Source: Platanthera guangdongensis
Lineage: Eukaryota; Streptophyta; Magnoliopsida; Asparagales; Orchidaceae
Assembly (NCBI GenBank): GCA_039583875.1
Contig: CM077147.1
Coordinates: forward strand, 156,883,846 to 156,947,845
DNA: 64,000 nt
Reading direction: 5' to 3'
Within the stretch, counting starts at the first letter, position 1. Each line of letters starts with the position of its first letter. The notes under the pieces were generated by a model. The model made no database searches. It saw only the letters and a program-made list of their open reading frames with translations, and was not told where the DNA came from. Position numbers and translations under genes: made by a program. Positions 10,574 through 21,685 of the stretch are shown piece after piece.

Positions 10574-11604
10574 ATGCAGTGGCTCCAATGTTGTGTTCTT
10601 AGTGTTGAGGCGGGCCTAGGCCTGGTAGTGTGTATGCCCTCCTCGTAGTGGAGACACCCGCTCTACCTTCTCCGTTTGGCCATGTAGGTTGATGCCCGAG
10701 AGGTCAGCTACCAGTCCAAAAGTGGGAAATAAAGGTTTATATCGACATACCAAGTGTGTGTGTGTGCATGGGTGAGTCATAATATTGCATTCATTTCATA
10801 TCATTACATTACACCACATAAGATACTAATCATACAAATTTATATGGATACTTTTATATGATGAGTTACTTTAATGTACCTGATCCTTAACTTACAAATA
10901 AGTATGAGCATTTTTTTAAGTTATGTTAAATTCTGTAATTATGATAATTTGTTCATGGTATGGATTACTTCTTTACATGTTGATGGTTACTATTCATACT
11001 TGCTTAATATTAATGTGCTGATATATACATGAACTACTAGATTATAATGCTCTTCTATCACTTATTTGATTTTATAATACTGTTATATTGATCTCCTCCT
11101 TCTTTTCCTCCGCCCGGTACCTAAGAGTCACTCGGGTGAGCGGATGTGATATCCACTCAGTATTTATGACTAAGGTTTCTACATCTACCATTTTAGGAGG
11201 ATACCCCGTAGTTGGAGCAGCAGCAGTGCCTTGGGCAGGAGGACAACAAGGATATGGGGATAGGGCCTGATGAGACGATACCCTCACTTCCATCGATGAT
11301 TGATGTGATTTGTGAGCATTATGATGTACCCTTCCAGCAATTTTTGTTCTACTCTGATATTAAAGGAACTAATGTAGTTCCTTATAATTGATGTACTGCT
11401 TTGGACATTTACTTATTCTATTTTATTACTTCTATGATCTTCTTTTGGATTGGGTTGACATTTGTGATATCTGAGATTAGCTGGCAGAATATGTGACTTG
11501 TGGTATAGATTAGATCGTGTACTGATGCTACCGTAAGGCGACTGACTATTCTTGGAAAAAACTTCCCACGGTCGTGTCTTGTGTTCCTGGAGGGTGGTTT
11601 TACA

Positions 11605-11613
11605 ATTGGTATC
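11605..11613 (+). promoter_or_regulatory. PBS remnant of element J, split by element D
   Basis: ATTGGTATC follows the LTR J end and matches the start of the initiator-Met PBS context ATTTGGTATCAGAG seen after the D LTR. The sequence then jumps to the TGTAACACC tip of D. GTATC (11609-11613) would be the left target duplication of D; the right copy is outside the window or lost. Confidence 0.6.
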
Positions 11614-13666
11614 TGTAACACCCCAGTTTTCTAGAATTGAGGCTTTGGATGTTACTGTGTGGTGGTAGGTCACTATCGCCTGGAGGTAGCCTTCTATAAT
11701 TGAGTGGAGGCGTTGAGTGGTAGGCGTTGAGTGGCAGGCATCAAGTGCGTCGAGTGGTAGCATGCGACGTTAGCTAATTACCGCTCGGTGGTAGCCCAAT
11801 GTGTTGAGATGAAAGCATTGAGTGATCTACTGTGCAGTGGTATTACTACCGCCAGCAGTAACACTGCATTATTTTTTTGACCGGAGGCTTGGGAAGTTAA
11901 AGCGGCACGGTAGATAGCTAACGCCCGACGGTAGCAGGCGTGTGTAGTTTCGTAACAATTGAGTTTAGGCCGTCTGATCCATCTTGGGATATAATCCTAT
12001 GGCCCAGTGCACTCCGTCCAAGAGACTTAAGTAGTTCTGAAGGGTTGTTTTCCCTCATTCTTCTCATTTTGAGTGGGAGTTAGGGTTTGGGAGAGAGGAT
12101 TTAGAGGAGGATGAAGAAGTACTTTCTCCGCCATTAGCGAAGCTCCGAGGCTCTGTTCGTCAAACAGAGGACAGATCCTGGAGAGGACTTGAAGGCGTGC
12201 ATTTTCATCTGTGTAAAGCAAGATCTCCATGGCTAGAAAGAGGAGTCATAAGGTGACAACAATTCTCCTCTTGATCTTTAGGATGCATGCATGATATCCA
12301 TTTTATTCTTGCCTTATATGAAGCATTTATGCACCGAATTTCTCAAATGAGAGGCGTTCGGGTTGCCATGGTTTAGGAGCAGCCACCAGTTCGATTGTGT
12401 CCATGCCCGGCATGATGTTGCACTAGAAATCCACTACGCTAGTGGATTAGGCATTGTGGGTGAAGCCGTAGTCGCGACTGTTAGTCAGACTCGGTGATGT
12501 TGCATAACGAGCCTTAAGGAGTTTGCTAGAATTCCGTTTTTGGCAAAAAGCCATTTGTGATGTTTGCCCCCTTTATTTCGTTCGAGAACGAATTGTGGAT
12601 TAGGGTTGGAAAGGCTATGTTCATTGATTGATGTGCGAAGGCGCGACTTTGTCTCTGTGGTCGGCTGGCTAGCCTATGATGTGCAAGTCATGTGTGGAGA
12701 GTATCCCGACAAGAAAAGTACCCTTCAGGGAAACTGTCGAGAATGCCAAGCTTTTGACAAGCCTAGGTGATGAAACTCACGAGCAGGTAGGGTGAAGCAA
12801 GGGTTCTTAGAATCGGTTTGTATGTGTGACATAATCCTGACATGAGAAGACAGAGCTTGCAGGCAATCCCGAGTTTTGAGACCAATAAGCGGGTGGGGCC
12901 TTGGCAAGTGTTCAGTGTGGTGGCATGAATGTTGTTAGGGCAAAATGGTACTACCCGTGTTATGTGATGATGCGTGGTGATATGTTAGATTCATGCACTA
13001 TAGGGTGCCTTGGGTGAAACTCAGGTTAGCATACATGCTGCATTGTAGGCCCCTTATTATTAACTGCTCAACCTAGAAATGTGTTTGATGTTTGTGACAT
13101 CCAAACCTATTTATTTACTCTATATGTTTATATATATTTGCAATGAATTGCTGACATGTGGGGTGATGGAGTGCTCCGGGGTTCGCTAGGGATGGCCGGG
13201 AGGAGAATTGTTGATTACATAGTTGAGGTCAGCCTTTGCTGACCCAGGTTACAAAAAAAATTTATAGGGCAAGGATCGTAAGCTGGAGCAATCCCGCCGG
13301 CCAAAAAAGCCTAAGCCTCATGAATTGGATTCTCTTTTATTTACTTATTTTTTTGTTGAATGCTTTGCTCCATGAACTATAATCCGGCCTGCCTGCCGAG
13401 GTAGCCTAGGAGTGCTAAAACACGTTGCTGTGTTTGTTGTTGTTTCAATTTTGAGACTCATGATTATTGTAGGTACTTAAGGCTGTTTTGATACTCCTGT
13501 GATAGTGGATAACTTTTAGTGTTTGTGGGTTTCCGCTGTTTGTGTTCTGAGTTTTGAGATGCGTTGTTCTTTTATATAACTTTATAATGCTAAAGCTGTG
13601 ACATCTATATATTGTGGGGCCCCGGCCGGAACCATATTATATGGTAATTACAGGGAAGGTGTAACA
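11614..13666 (+). repeat. Element D 5' LTR (2053 bp)
   Basis: It runs from TGTAACACCCC to GGTGTAACA and is followed by ATT and the PBS. A possible TATA (GATATAATCC, about 11988) precedes a leader containing AGGGTTTGGGAGAG. A word array sits upstream at about 11640-11950. Later parts (12300-13600) are non-coding. Confidence 0.75.
11640..11950. repeat. GTTGAGTGG / GGTAGC word array in U3 of element D
   Basis: The words GGCGTTGAGTGG, GTGGTAGC and CGACGGTAGC recur many times, with partial inverted forms such as CTACCGC. Copies are diverged. The array lies between the LTR tip and the TATA-like site. Confidence 0.6.
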
Positions 13667-13669
13667 ATT

Positions 13670-13680
13670 TGGTATCAGAG
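13670..13680 (+). promoter_or_regulatory. Element D primer binding site
   Basis: TGGTATCAGAG lies 3 nt after the LTR end (13666) and is complementary to the 3' end of initiator-Met tRNA, as in many plant gypsy elements. Confidence 0.85.
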
Positions 13681-14131
13681 GGAGTTTATTGTCTAGGGTA
13701 AGGTTTATTGGTCTATTTGGCATTATTGGATCGCATAAAGAAGTTATCCACAAAGCAGTATCGCGGGACCATGAGTGTCATACTGCCTAAGTTTTGTGAA
13801 TAGAAGCTGATTCTTGTTTCGACACTAAGGACAACTGTGTGGGGACATCGAGCCCGCAAGAGGAGCCTTCGGCTAGTAGTGCTACTGCTCCGGGTCTTAT
13901 GGGTATAGGTGTAACCCCGATCGATTTCTGTCGCATGCTTGCAGAGGTAATGGTGGCGGTCCAAGCTACACCGACAGTGCAAGTTGTGACCCATGTTGCA
14001 TAGGTAACGGTTCCCGTTACCCCAGATACCACATCAGTCATACCAAGCAGAGGAGCTAGGTCTGCGAGCTGTTGGATGGGAGAGTGGTTATTGGGCAGCG
14101 AGACCGACAGATGAAGTACTTTCTAAGTTTC
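13681..14131 (+). pseudogene. Element D leader and gag N-terminal remnant
   Basis: This lies between the PBS and copia E. The last roughly 30 codons read into the gag frame that resumes at 18902 beyond E. Upstream frames contain stops (for example near 14000). GTTTC at 14127-14131 is the left target duplication of E. Confidence 0.6.
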
Positions 14132-14555
14132 TATTGATGTATGGAGACTGGGTGGTCTGGTGGTCTGACTCTAGAGGATTAGAGACCGATAGGTCTGTCA
14201 GTTTCTCTCTAGCAGTTTGGTGGCCGGACTGTTTTTATTGCTATCCGGGAGATCTAATGGTTTGTCTTATTCTACTTGGAGACCGGGCGGTCTGGCAGTC
14301 TCCCATGGCGGCTTGTTCTCTCGTTCTGGTGGTTGTCGGGCAGTTAGCCTATTCGTCTAACCGCGCGGCTTATTCGGCTTGTTTTTATATTAAACCTCTT
14401 ACACCTGTAATTATTTAGTCCCACATTACTTAATTATAATCTCTCTCATCTCCTCCATTCTATAAAAGAGAGGATATACCTTTGTAATAGATACCTTTTT
14501 GGACAATAAAATTTATGTTATTCCAATTTACGGTTTCTACTTATCTGTTCGCACA
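14132..14555 (+). repeat. Element E 5' LTR (424 bp)
   Basis: It pairs with 18475-18899. U3 contains repeated GAGACCG..CGGTCT words, including AGACCGGGCGGTCT at 14280-14293. The TATA box is at 14461-14467, and an AATAAAA signal-like block precedes the end at GCACA. Confidence 0.88.
14461..14467 (+). promoter_or_regulatory. TATA box of element E 5' LTR
   Basis: TATAAAA follows a pyrimidine-rich stretch, about 330 bp into the 424-bp LTR. The same position is conserved in the right LTR (18804-18810). Confidence 0.7.
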
Positions 14556-14567
14556 TGGTATCAGAGC
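14556..14567 (+). promoter_or_regulatory. Element E primer binding site
   Basis: TGGTATCAGAGC is a perfect match to the plant initiator-Met PBS, with no spacer from the LTR. Confidence 0.93.
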
Positions 14568-15289
14568 AAGGTTCTTTTCCTCCTAATTTTGTGGGCTCTC
14601 CTTGTCTGCATGACCTATCCGCGCGGCTTGACTCCACTTCTCGTAAACTATCTTCGCGTCTTGTTTCTTCCGCCTGTTTGAGCCCTGTTCACGCGGTTTC
14701 TTTCTCTCCTTATTGTTTCTCTTTTGTGTGCGCGACTTCTCTGTTTTCCTTTGCATCTTGCCACGTCCTATTCTTTAGTCTCTGCAACCTGTTCTTCTGG
14801 GCGAGACCTTGCTTAGTCGCCACACCCTCCTTTTCTCGTCGCTCTTGTTCTTAAGTCGTCGCGTCGTTTACTTAAGTCAATGTGACCTGTTTCTCGTGGT
14901 CTCTCTTGTTGCGTGGTTTTGCCTCTGTTCGCATGGACTCTGGTTATCCGCGCGACCTCCCTGCCTATTTTGATTCGTGCGATCTCCTTTGTTCGCACGA
15001 CTTCTTTCCCCCTGCTTTGCTCTGCTTCTTAGTCGTGGCGCTTCTTGCCGCTGTTGTGTTGCCACCGTGACCGCTATAGTTATCCTCGTCTTTATTTGTT
15101 GCGGTCTTCCTTCTTTATCCACTGCGGTCTCCCTTATTCTTGTGGCCTATCTCTCTCTAGATCACGCTCTCTTCTTCCTGATGTTTGCCCGGCCTTACTT
15201 CTACTCGTGCAACTTCCATTTTTCTCTTTTTGCTTGTATGGCTCCTCTTTCCCCATCTCGTGATGCTTCCTCCTCCTCCTCGAGGTCGT
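14568..15289 (+). other. Element E region where gag should lie; no Gag recognisable
   Basis: About 720 bp between the PBS and protease. No CX2CX4HX4C zinc knuckle and no Gag-like frame are visible. The sequence is pyrimidine-rich (TCTT, CTTCT) with repeated CG-rich words (CGCGCGGCTT, GTGCGCGACTT, TTCGCACGACTT). It may be a degenerated or replaced gag, or an element relying on Gag supplied in trans. Confidence 0.6.
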
Positions 15290-18200
15290 CTACCTCCATG
15301 GTCACCATGTCCTGTAGTGCCCACTTGGCTACTCAAGGAAAATGGTTAATAGACTCTGGCGCTACTAATCACATGACCGACAACCCTCAATTCTTTTCTC
15401 TCCTAGAAACACATGACCGGATGCCCCCGGTCCTCGTTGTAGACGACTCTTCATCCCCGGTCAATGGTATGGGCATGGTTCAAGTCACACCATCTCTTCG
15501 CTTTGCGGACACTCTTTACTTGCCCAAGTTCTCTTGCAATTTATTATCGGTTACCTCTTTATGCAAACAACTTCAGTGCTCTGTCACATTCACTCCAACT
15601 TATTGTTCTTTTCAGGATCTGAGCTCCCAACAGATGATTGCTACTGGAACTGAGAGTGGTGGCCTCTACTTCCTCAACAATGTTTCTGCTCTGTCCGCCT
15701 TCTCCTCCTCCTCTACAGAGCTTCTATAGTAGCATCTCCACCTTGGTCATCCTCCTACATGCCTTCTTCGTTAGCTTCTGCCCCACCTCCCTCCGCATAG
15801 TTCTCCCCTCAACTGCGATGCCTATCAGCTTGACAAGCATCACTGTTCCTCCTTCCCACCGAAGCAAGGTCGTAGCTCTACATGTCCGTTTGATCTCATT
15901 CACTCCGATATCTGGGGTCCTGCTCCTACCCTCACCGTTGGTCGAGGTAGTTCATATTTTGTTACTTTCATTTATGACATTTCTAGATGTACTTGGGTGT
16001 ATCTCTTATGAGATCGCTCTGAATTATTCGATGTATGGACATCCTTTTATCATTTAATTCAAAATCAGTTTGGTGTTTCAATTAAAGTCTTACGCTCTGA
16101 TAATGCTAAGGAGTACATTAGTCAAGCATTTTCATCCTTCTATATGCAACGTAGGATTGTTCATCAAACTAGTTGTGTCCATTCCTTAAAACAAAATGGG
16201 GTGGCAGAATGTAAAAATCGTCACCTCCTTGATGTCGCTTGCACTCTGCTAATGCAGATGCATGTCCCTCGCTACTATTGGGGTTATGCGGTTCTCATTT
16301 CATGCTACCTCATTAATCGCATTCCCTCCACGGTTTTCTATAGTCAAACCCCATTCTCCATTCTCTATCCGGGTAAGGATCCTTTTCCTCTCCCTCTACG
16401 TATCTTTGGGTGCATAGCTTTTGTGCACGCTCCCTCCGCCACCAGTGGAAAACTCTCCCCTCGCTCCACCAAATGTGTCTTTCTGGGTTACTCTACCACT
16501 CAGAAAGGGTATTGTTGTTTTGACCCTATTCTAGTCAAGCAGTTCGTCTCCTCTGACGTTTCCTTCTTCGAGAATGCTCCCTATTTCTCTGCCGACTCCA
16601 CTCCTCTTCCTGCGGCTTCTGATTCTCCTACTGTTCCCTCCAACCCATCTACACCTACTGAGGCTTTTCTACCTTCACCATCTCCGTCGTCTTCTCCTCT
16701 CTCTTCACCTCCGCTATCTCCTGCTTCTCCGCCATCGTCGCTCTCTAGTCCCGGGCCAGCTCTCTCCACCACGGTGCTCCGGATGCTGAGGATCCCACTG
16801 ACCTAGATCTCCCCATTGCCCTTCGAAAAATGGTTTGGGCATTTACCCAGCACCCGCTTGCTGTTGTTGTTTCCTATGTTCGTCTTACCCCTTCTCGCAG
16901 AGCTTTTGCATAGGCTATCTCGACCACTGCCACCCCCCATTCCTACCAGGAGGACCTTACTGTTCCTCATTGGAAGGCTGCCATGGATATGGAGATTGCA
17001 ACTCTCACTGAACGGGGTACATGGACCCTTTGTCCTCCTCCCTTCGGCACAGATGTCATTGGCTGTCGTTGGGTCTTTGTGGTGAAGTTCCGACCTGACT
17101 GTAGTGTGGATCGTTACAAGGCCCGTCTTCTTGCCAAAGGCTTTACCAAGACTTATGGAGTTGAATATTTTGACATCTTCTCTCCAGTTGCTCGTCTCAG
17201 CACTATCAGGATCCTGCTCTCTATGGCTATTAATAGGGATTGGCCCATTTCTCAACTGGATGTTAAGAATGCCTTTCTATATGGGGATCTTCAGGTGGAC
17301 GTCTACATGGAGCAACCTCCAGGGTATGTTGCTCACGGGGAGACACAGGTATGTCGGATAAAGAAGGCTATCTATGGTCTAAAGAAAAGCCCTCGGGCAT
17401 AGTTTGACAACTTCAGCGGGATTGTGGCGGCCATGTGTTTTACAAGAAGTTCTGTCAATCACTCTTTATTTATTCGCAAAACCTCCCTGGGTCTGGTTGT
17501 GCTTGCAGTATATGTGGATGATATTCTTCTCACTGGAGATGACCTGGCTGGGATAACCTTGACAAAGAAGAATCTTCGCCAACACCTGGTCACAAAGGAT
17601 ATGGGCTCTCCAAAATACTTTTTGGGGATAGAAATCTCTCGGAATCCCAATTCCCTTGCCCTCTCCCAACGCAAGTATGCACTTGATTTGCTAAAAGAGG
17701 CAGGGTTGACTGGGGCTAAACCTGTCTGGTGCCCCATGACGATTGGAGAAGATAAAATATGGACGGATGAATATCCTCTTCTTTCAGATGTTACGAGGTA
17801 CAGACATCTGGTTGGTAAACTTATATATCTCACGGTGACCAAACCCGACATCGCCTATGCTGTAGGCAAGTTTATCCAATTAATGCAAGCTCCTAGGGAG
17901 TGTCATCTACAGTATGCCTTGAGGATGTTGGAGTATGTTATATCAGCACCAGGGAAAGGACTACTCTTTCAGAAGAATGGTCATTTGAGAGCTGAAGCGT
18001 ACTCAAATTTGAGCTATGCTGATGAAAAAGGAGAACGCAAGTCAACGTCGGGATTTTGCACATTTGTGTGTGGAAATCTTGTGAGCTGGAAGGGCAACAA
18101 ACAGTCTGTCATCTCCAGGTCCAGCACAGAAGCAGAATATTGAATTATGGCATCGACCACATGTGAATTGAAGTGATTACAGACTCTCATGCTTGACTTA

Positions 18201-18467
18201 GGAGAGGTATATAACCATTCTCTACCTATGTTTTGTGACAACAAGGACGCTATATACATCACCAAAAATCCGGTCTTGCATGAGAGAACAAAGCACATTG
18301 AAGTCGACTTCCACTTTATCCAAGAAGAGATTTTTAAGAAAGAAATTTGTACTCCATCCGTCACCTCCGACAAAGAGTTGACAGATATTTTCACCAATCT
18401 GGTGTCCATCTCCTTTATTTACATTTGCGACAAGCTGGGCATGATCGATATATATGCTCCAGCTTGA
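15290..18467 (+). pseudogene. pol: Element E pol: protease, integrase, RT, RNase H (broken)
   Basis: Visible in order are protease WLIDSGATNHMTD (about 15345), the integrase core (SDIWGP, LRSDNAKEY, NGVAECKNRH, about 15900-16230), a Ser/Pro-rich linker (16580-16800), RT (RYKARLLAKGFTKTYGVEYF, KKAIYGLKKSPRA, YVDDILLTGDD at about 17510) and RNase H (SRSSTEAEY, HERTKHIE). The frame changes between the integrase part (ending about 16800) and RT (from about 16980). Stops occur near 15727, 16008, 17401 and 18141. The final frame ends at TGA (18465-18467), overlapping the PPT. Confidence 0.85.
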
Positions 18468-18474
18468 GGGGGAC
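18466..18474 (+). promoter_or_regulatory. Element E polypurine tract
   Basis: GAGGGGGAC lies immediately 5' of the right LTR, the usual primer site for plus-strand DNA synthesis. Confidence 0.85.
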
Positions 18475-18899
18475 TGCTGATGTATGGAGACCGGGCAGTC
18501 TAGCAGTCTCACTCTGGAGGATTAGAGACCAAGCGGTCTGTCGGTTTCTCTCCAATAGTTTGTTGGTCGGACTATTGCTGTTGGTATCCGGGCAATCTGA
18601 CGGTTTGTCTCTGGCGACTTGGAGACCGGGCGGTCTGGCGGTCTCCCATGGCAGCTTGTTCTTTCGTTATAGTGATTGTCGGGCGGTTAGCCTATTTGTC
18701 TAACTGTGCGACCTATTCAGCTTATTTTTATATTAAACCGCTTACTCCTATAATTATTTAGTCCCACATTGCTTAGTTGTAATCAGTCTCATCTCCTCCA
18801 TTCTATAAAATGGAGGTTATACCTTTGTAATGGATACCTTTTTTGGACAATAAAATTTTTGTTATTCCAATTTCCTGTTTCTACTTATCTGTTCGCGCA
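18475..18899 (+). repeat. Element E 3' LTR (425 bp)
   Basis: It runs from TGCTGATG to TTCGCGCA. It carries AGACCGGGCGGTCT at 18623-18636 and TATAAAA at 18804-18810. The GTTTC target duplication follows. Confidence 0.88.
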
Positions 18900-18901
18900 G
18901 T

Positions 18902-19432
18902 TTCCATCCTCCAACGTTCAAGGGAGTTGACACATCGAATAATGCGGAGGTTTGGTTAGCGAGGATTCAGGAACTTCTGAGGGCGACAGAGATGCTAGAG
19001 GAAATACGGTCCCAGTTTGCGACCTTCATGTTGGAAGGTGACACAACGCTATGGTGGGTGAGCCATAGCAGCCGCCAGTTTCCTGGACGCACCCCGTCCG
19101 TGGAAGAGTTTGGGAATGCCTTCTTAAAGAAGTATATCCCTTCGTCGATGAGGTTAGCCCTTCAGAGACAGTTTTTGCACTTAGTGCAGCGGGACAAGAT
19201 GGCGGATGAGTATGTTCAGGAATTTACTCGTTTGGGTTATTATGCGGGAACGACCATGGCTGATGATGAGGAGTCAGACAACCTCTTCAGCCATGGGTTG
19301 AGAGAGAATTTGAGACAACCCCTTATAACTATGAAGAATGTGGGTTTCAACGAGTTGATTGAGCCTGCTTGGACACTGAAAAGTGATATGGAGCGAACCC
19401 AACATCGTATGGGACTGGCGATCAAGCAGTGA
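18902..19432 (+). pseudogene. gag: Element D Gag (3' part)
   Basis: The frame resumes after E with FHPPTFKGVD, then a plant gypsy retrotransposon Gag domain (TLWW near the start, FLKKYIPSSMR, YVQEFTRLGYYAG). It ends at TGA 19430-19432. Downstream, at about 19561, a degraded zinc knuckle CYMCGKLGH lacks its final cysteine and is in another frame, so gag is also frame-broken. Confidence 0.8.
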
Positions 19433-19839
19433 GAGGTAAAGCCTTCTGAATTGCAAGGGAAATATGAAGGGAATAAGAGGAAGAAGAATCCCCACCACTT
19501 CAAGTCATAGGATAAGAACATTATAATATCTGGGGGATCTCGCTTTAAGGGACCACCAACGTGCTACATGTGTGGCAAGTTAGGCCACTTACTCGATTTT
19601 GTACTGAAGGTGGTGCTAAACTAGAGCAAAGGCAGGAGCAGTTAGTGTGTTCCGGTCCCAGCATCACGAAGAAAGGGAAAATGGCGGAGTTGAGCGCTTC
19701 ACGTTTCTTGCTTATGCAGCCAAGGGGTTACAACCTTGGGCAATAGGAAGCGATTCGGCAAAACGATGTGGTGATAGGCATGGGAAAGTTTAAGTTTGTT
19801 TATTGTCTTTAGACTTTTGAGACTTTTATTTATGTTTAC

Positions 19840-20497
19840 TGTGTATTAGGCTTTGTGCTAGTTTCAGGTACCTCGCTAGGGTATTGTTCGATACGAGAGC
19901 GTCACACTCTTTTCTTGCGAAGAGCTTTATCCGGAGAATTAGAGTCAAGCCTTTTTCGGTGAATGCAGAGCTTAGAGTGCGCATGCCCAATGGGTCTTTC
20001 ATGACTACCAAGACGAAAGGGAACATTGGATTGATTTTAGACGGAGTTTACTTTGTGTTGGTTGCAGCAGTCATACCGTTAGCCGAGTTCGACGTAATAT
20101 TGGGGATGAACTGGCTTGCAGAGATGCAAGCTAGCACCGACTGTCTGTCAAAGGTAGTGACCCAGGGGAGTGAAGGAAAGGCATAAGTCAAGTTTGAGGG
20201 CCTCAGTGGATTGGCCTGCTCCCTGATTTCGGCCATGCAAATGGTGCGGGCAGTTAACCAGAGAGGAGCAGCTTTAGTAGTATTGTTAGAAGTTCAACTT
20301 TCCAAGCTATCAATTGGAGAAGTGTCGGTAGTGGCAAAATTTAAGGATGTGTTTCCTGCAGCACCTCCTTAGCGGGAAATTGATTTCTCGATTGAGTTAG
20401 TGCCAGAAGCTAGACTAGTGTCAAGTCCTCCTTTTAGGATGCCACTGATGGAGTTGGTCGAGCTTAAAGTATAGTTACAGGAACTGTTGGAGCAGGG
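19840..20497 (+). pseudogene. Element D protease region
   Basis: A retropepsin-like domain is readable: LFDTRASHSFLAKSFI at about 19888, then a conserved tail (VILGMNWLAEMQAS). The catalytic triad normally read DTG is DTR (ACG-AGA), so the glycine is lost. Stops occur at about 20185, 20371 and 20473. Confidence 0.75.
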
Positions 20498-21655
20498 GTA
20501 TATCAGACCCAGCTCATCACCATGGAGCGCACCGGTAATGTTTGTGACGAAGAAAGATGGTAGTATGCGGTTGTGCACTGACAAAGAAAGAATAGTTACC
20601 GTGAGCTGAATAAACTAACCATCAAGAATAAGTATCTAATTCGACGGATATATAACCTGTTAGACCAGTTGGTGGGGTCAGTGGTGTACACTAAGTTGGA
20701 CTTGAAGTACAGGTACTATTAGTTGTGGATACGAGATGAGGACATACCCAAGACAACTTTTAATACGAGGTATGACCACTTGGAGTTCTCTATGATATCG
20801 TTTGGGTTGACGAACGAGCCATTGGTATTCATGGATTTGATGAGTTGAGAGTTTCGGGAGTACTTAAACTCATTTGTGGTGGTATTCATCGACAATATTT
20901 TGGTATACTCCAAATCAGAGGTGGAGCATGAGGCTCATTTGAGAGTAGTCTTGCAGACTCTGAGAGAGAACTAGCTTTATGCAAAGTTCTCGAAATGCGA
21001 GTTCTGGTTGGAGAAGGTGACATTTTTGGGCCATGTGATTATAGGTGATAGGGTGGCAGTGGATCCAGCAAAAGTTGACGCTATCAGGGATTGGCCAGTA
21101 CTGAGCACCGTGGCAGAAGTGAGGAGATTCCTTGGACTAGTCGAGTACTATAGAAGGTTTGTGGAAAACTTTTTGCGGATAGCTCTGCCCCTCACTACAC
21201 TGACTCGTGAGGACCAGAAGTATGTGTGGACTCAAGAGTGCAATCAAGAGTTTATACCTTGAAGGAACGGTTGATGTCGGCTCCAATCCTAAGTCTCCCT
21301 AAAGGGACTGAAGGATTTTAGATTTTCAGTGATGTGTCAGGTTGAGGTTTGGGTTAAGTGCTTGTGCAAAATGGCAATGTTATAGCCTTTGGATCTAGAC
21401 AGTTGAAACCTCATGAGAGAAATTATCCCATCCATAACTTGGAGTTAGCGGCAGTAATCTTTGCATTGAAGTTATGTCGACATTATGTGTATGGTGCGAA
21501 GGTGGAGATTTTCATGGACCACAAAAGCCTAAAGAATCTTCTAGATCAAAAAGACTTGAACATGCAGCAGTGCAGGTGGGTTGAGTTCCCTAGGGACTAC
21601 GACATGGTGATTCAGTATACGCCAGGTAAGCCCAACGTTGTGACAGATGCCTCCT
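20498..21655 (+). pseudogene. Element D RT-RNase H, duplicated copy 1
   Basis: Gypsy RT ([29 protein letters not shown] in place of the usual YxDD core, [15 protein letters not shown]) is followed by RNase H ([34 protein letters not shown]). Stops replace conserved codons near 20719 (YY-stop), 20845 and 20970 (EN-stop). It is the left copy of a direct duplication with an offset of 1188 bp. Confidence 0.85.
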
Positions 21656-21685
21656 ACCATGGAGCGCGCCGGGGTTGCCAACGTG

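Larger units (their letters stand above)
8313..11604 (+). repeat. LTR J: long gypsy-type LTR (about 3.3 kb)
   Basis: It begins TGTAACGTCC and ends GGTTTTACA, directly followed by a PBS remnant (ATTGGTATC) in the same arrangement as the end of element D's LTR. It is therefore the 5' LTR of a plus-strand gypsy element whose interior is displaced by D. It contains a TCGA-word array (8400-8880), a possible TATA region near 9040, three roughly 58-bp repeats (10404-10573) and a pyrimidine-rich block near 11094. The rest is AT-rich with no gene I can support. Confidence 0.65.
14132..18899 (+). mobile_element. Element E: short Ty1/copia without recognisable gag, inserted in D gag
   Basis: It is 4768 bp with 424/425-bp LTRs, PBS TGGTATCAGAGC abutting the left LTR, PPT GAGGGGGAC abutting the right LTR, and a 5-bp target duplication GTTTC (14127-14131 and 18900-18904). 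The left LTR tip is mutated (TATTGATG against TGCTGATG on the right). By eye the LTRs differ at roughly 13% of positions, so this is the oldest datable insertion here. Confidence 0.88.

Noticed and set aside
13083..13110. A further LTR start (TGTGACATCC)
   Set aside because: No matching end or PBS; D LTR layout is continuous across it.
16574..16789. Leu-rich and Gly/Glu-rich frames as small proteins
   Set aside because: Out-of-frame and antisense reads of the Ser/Pro-rich linker of element E pol.
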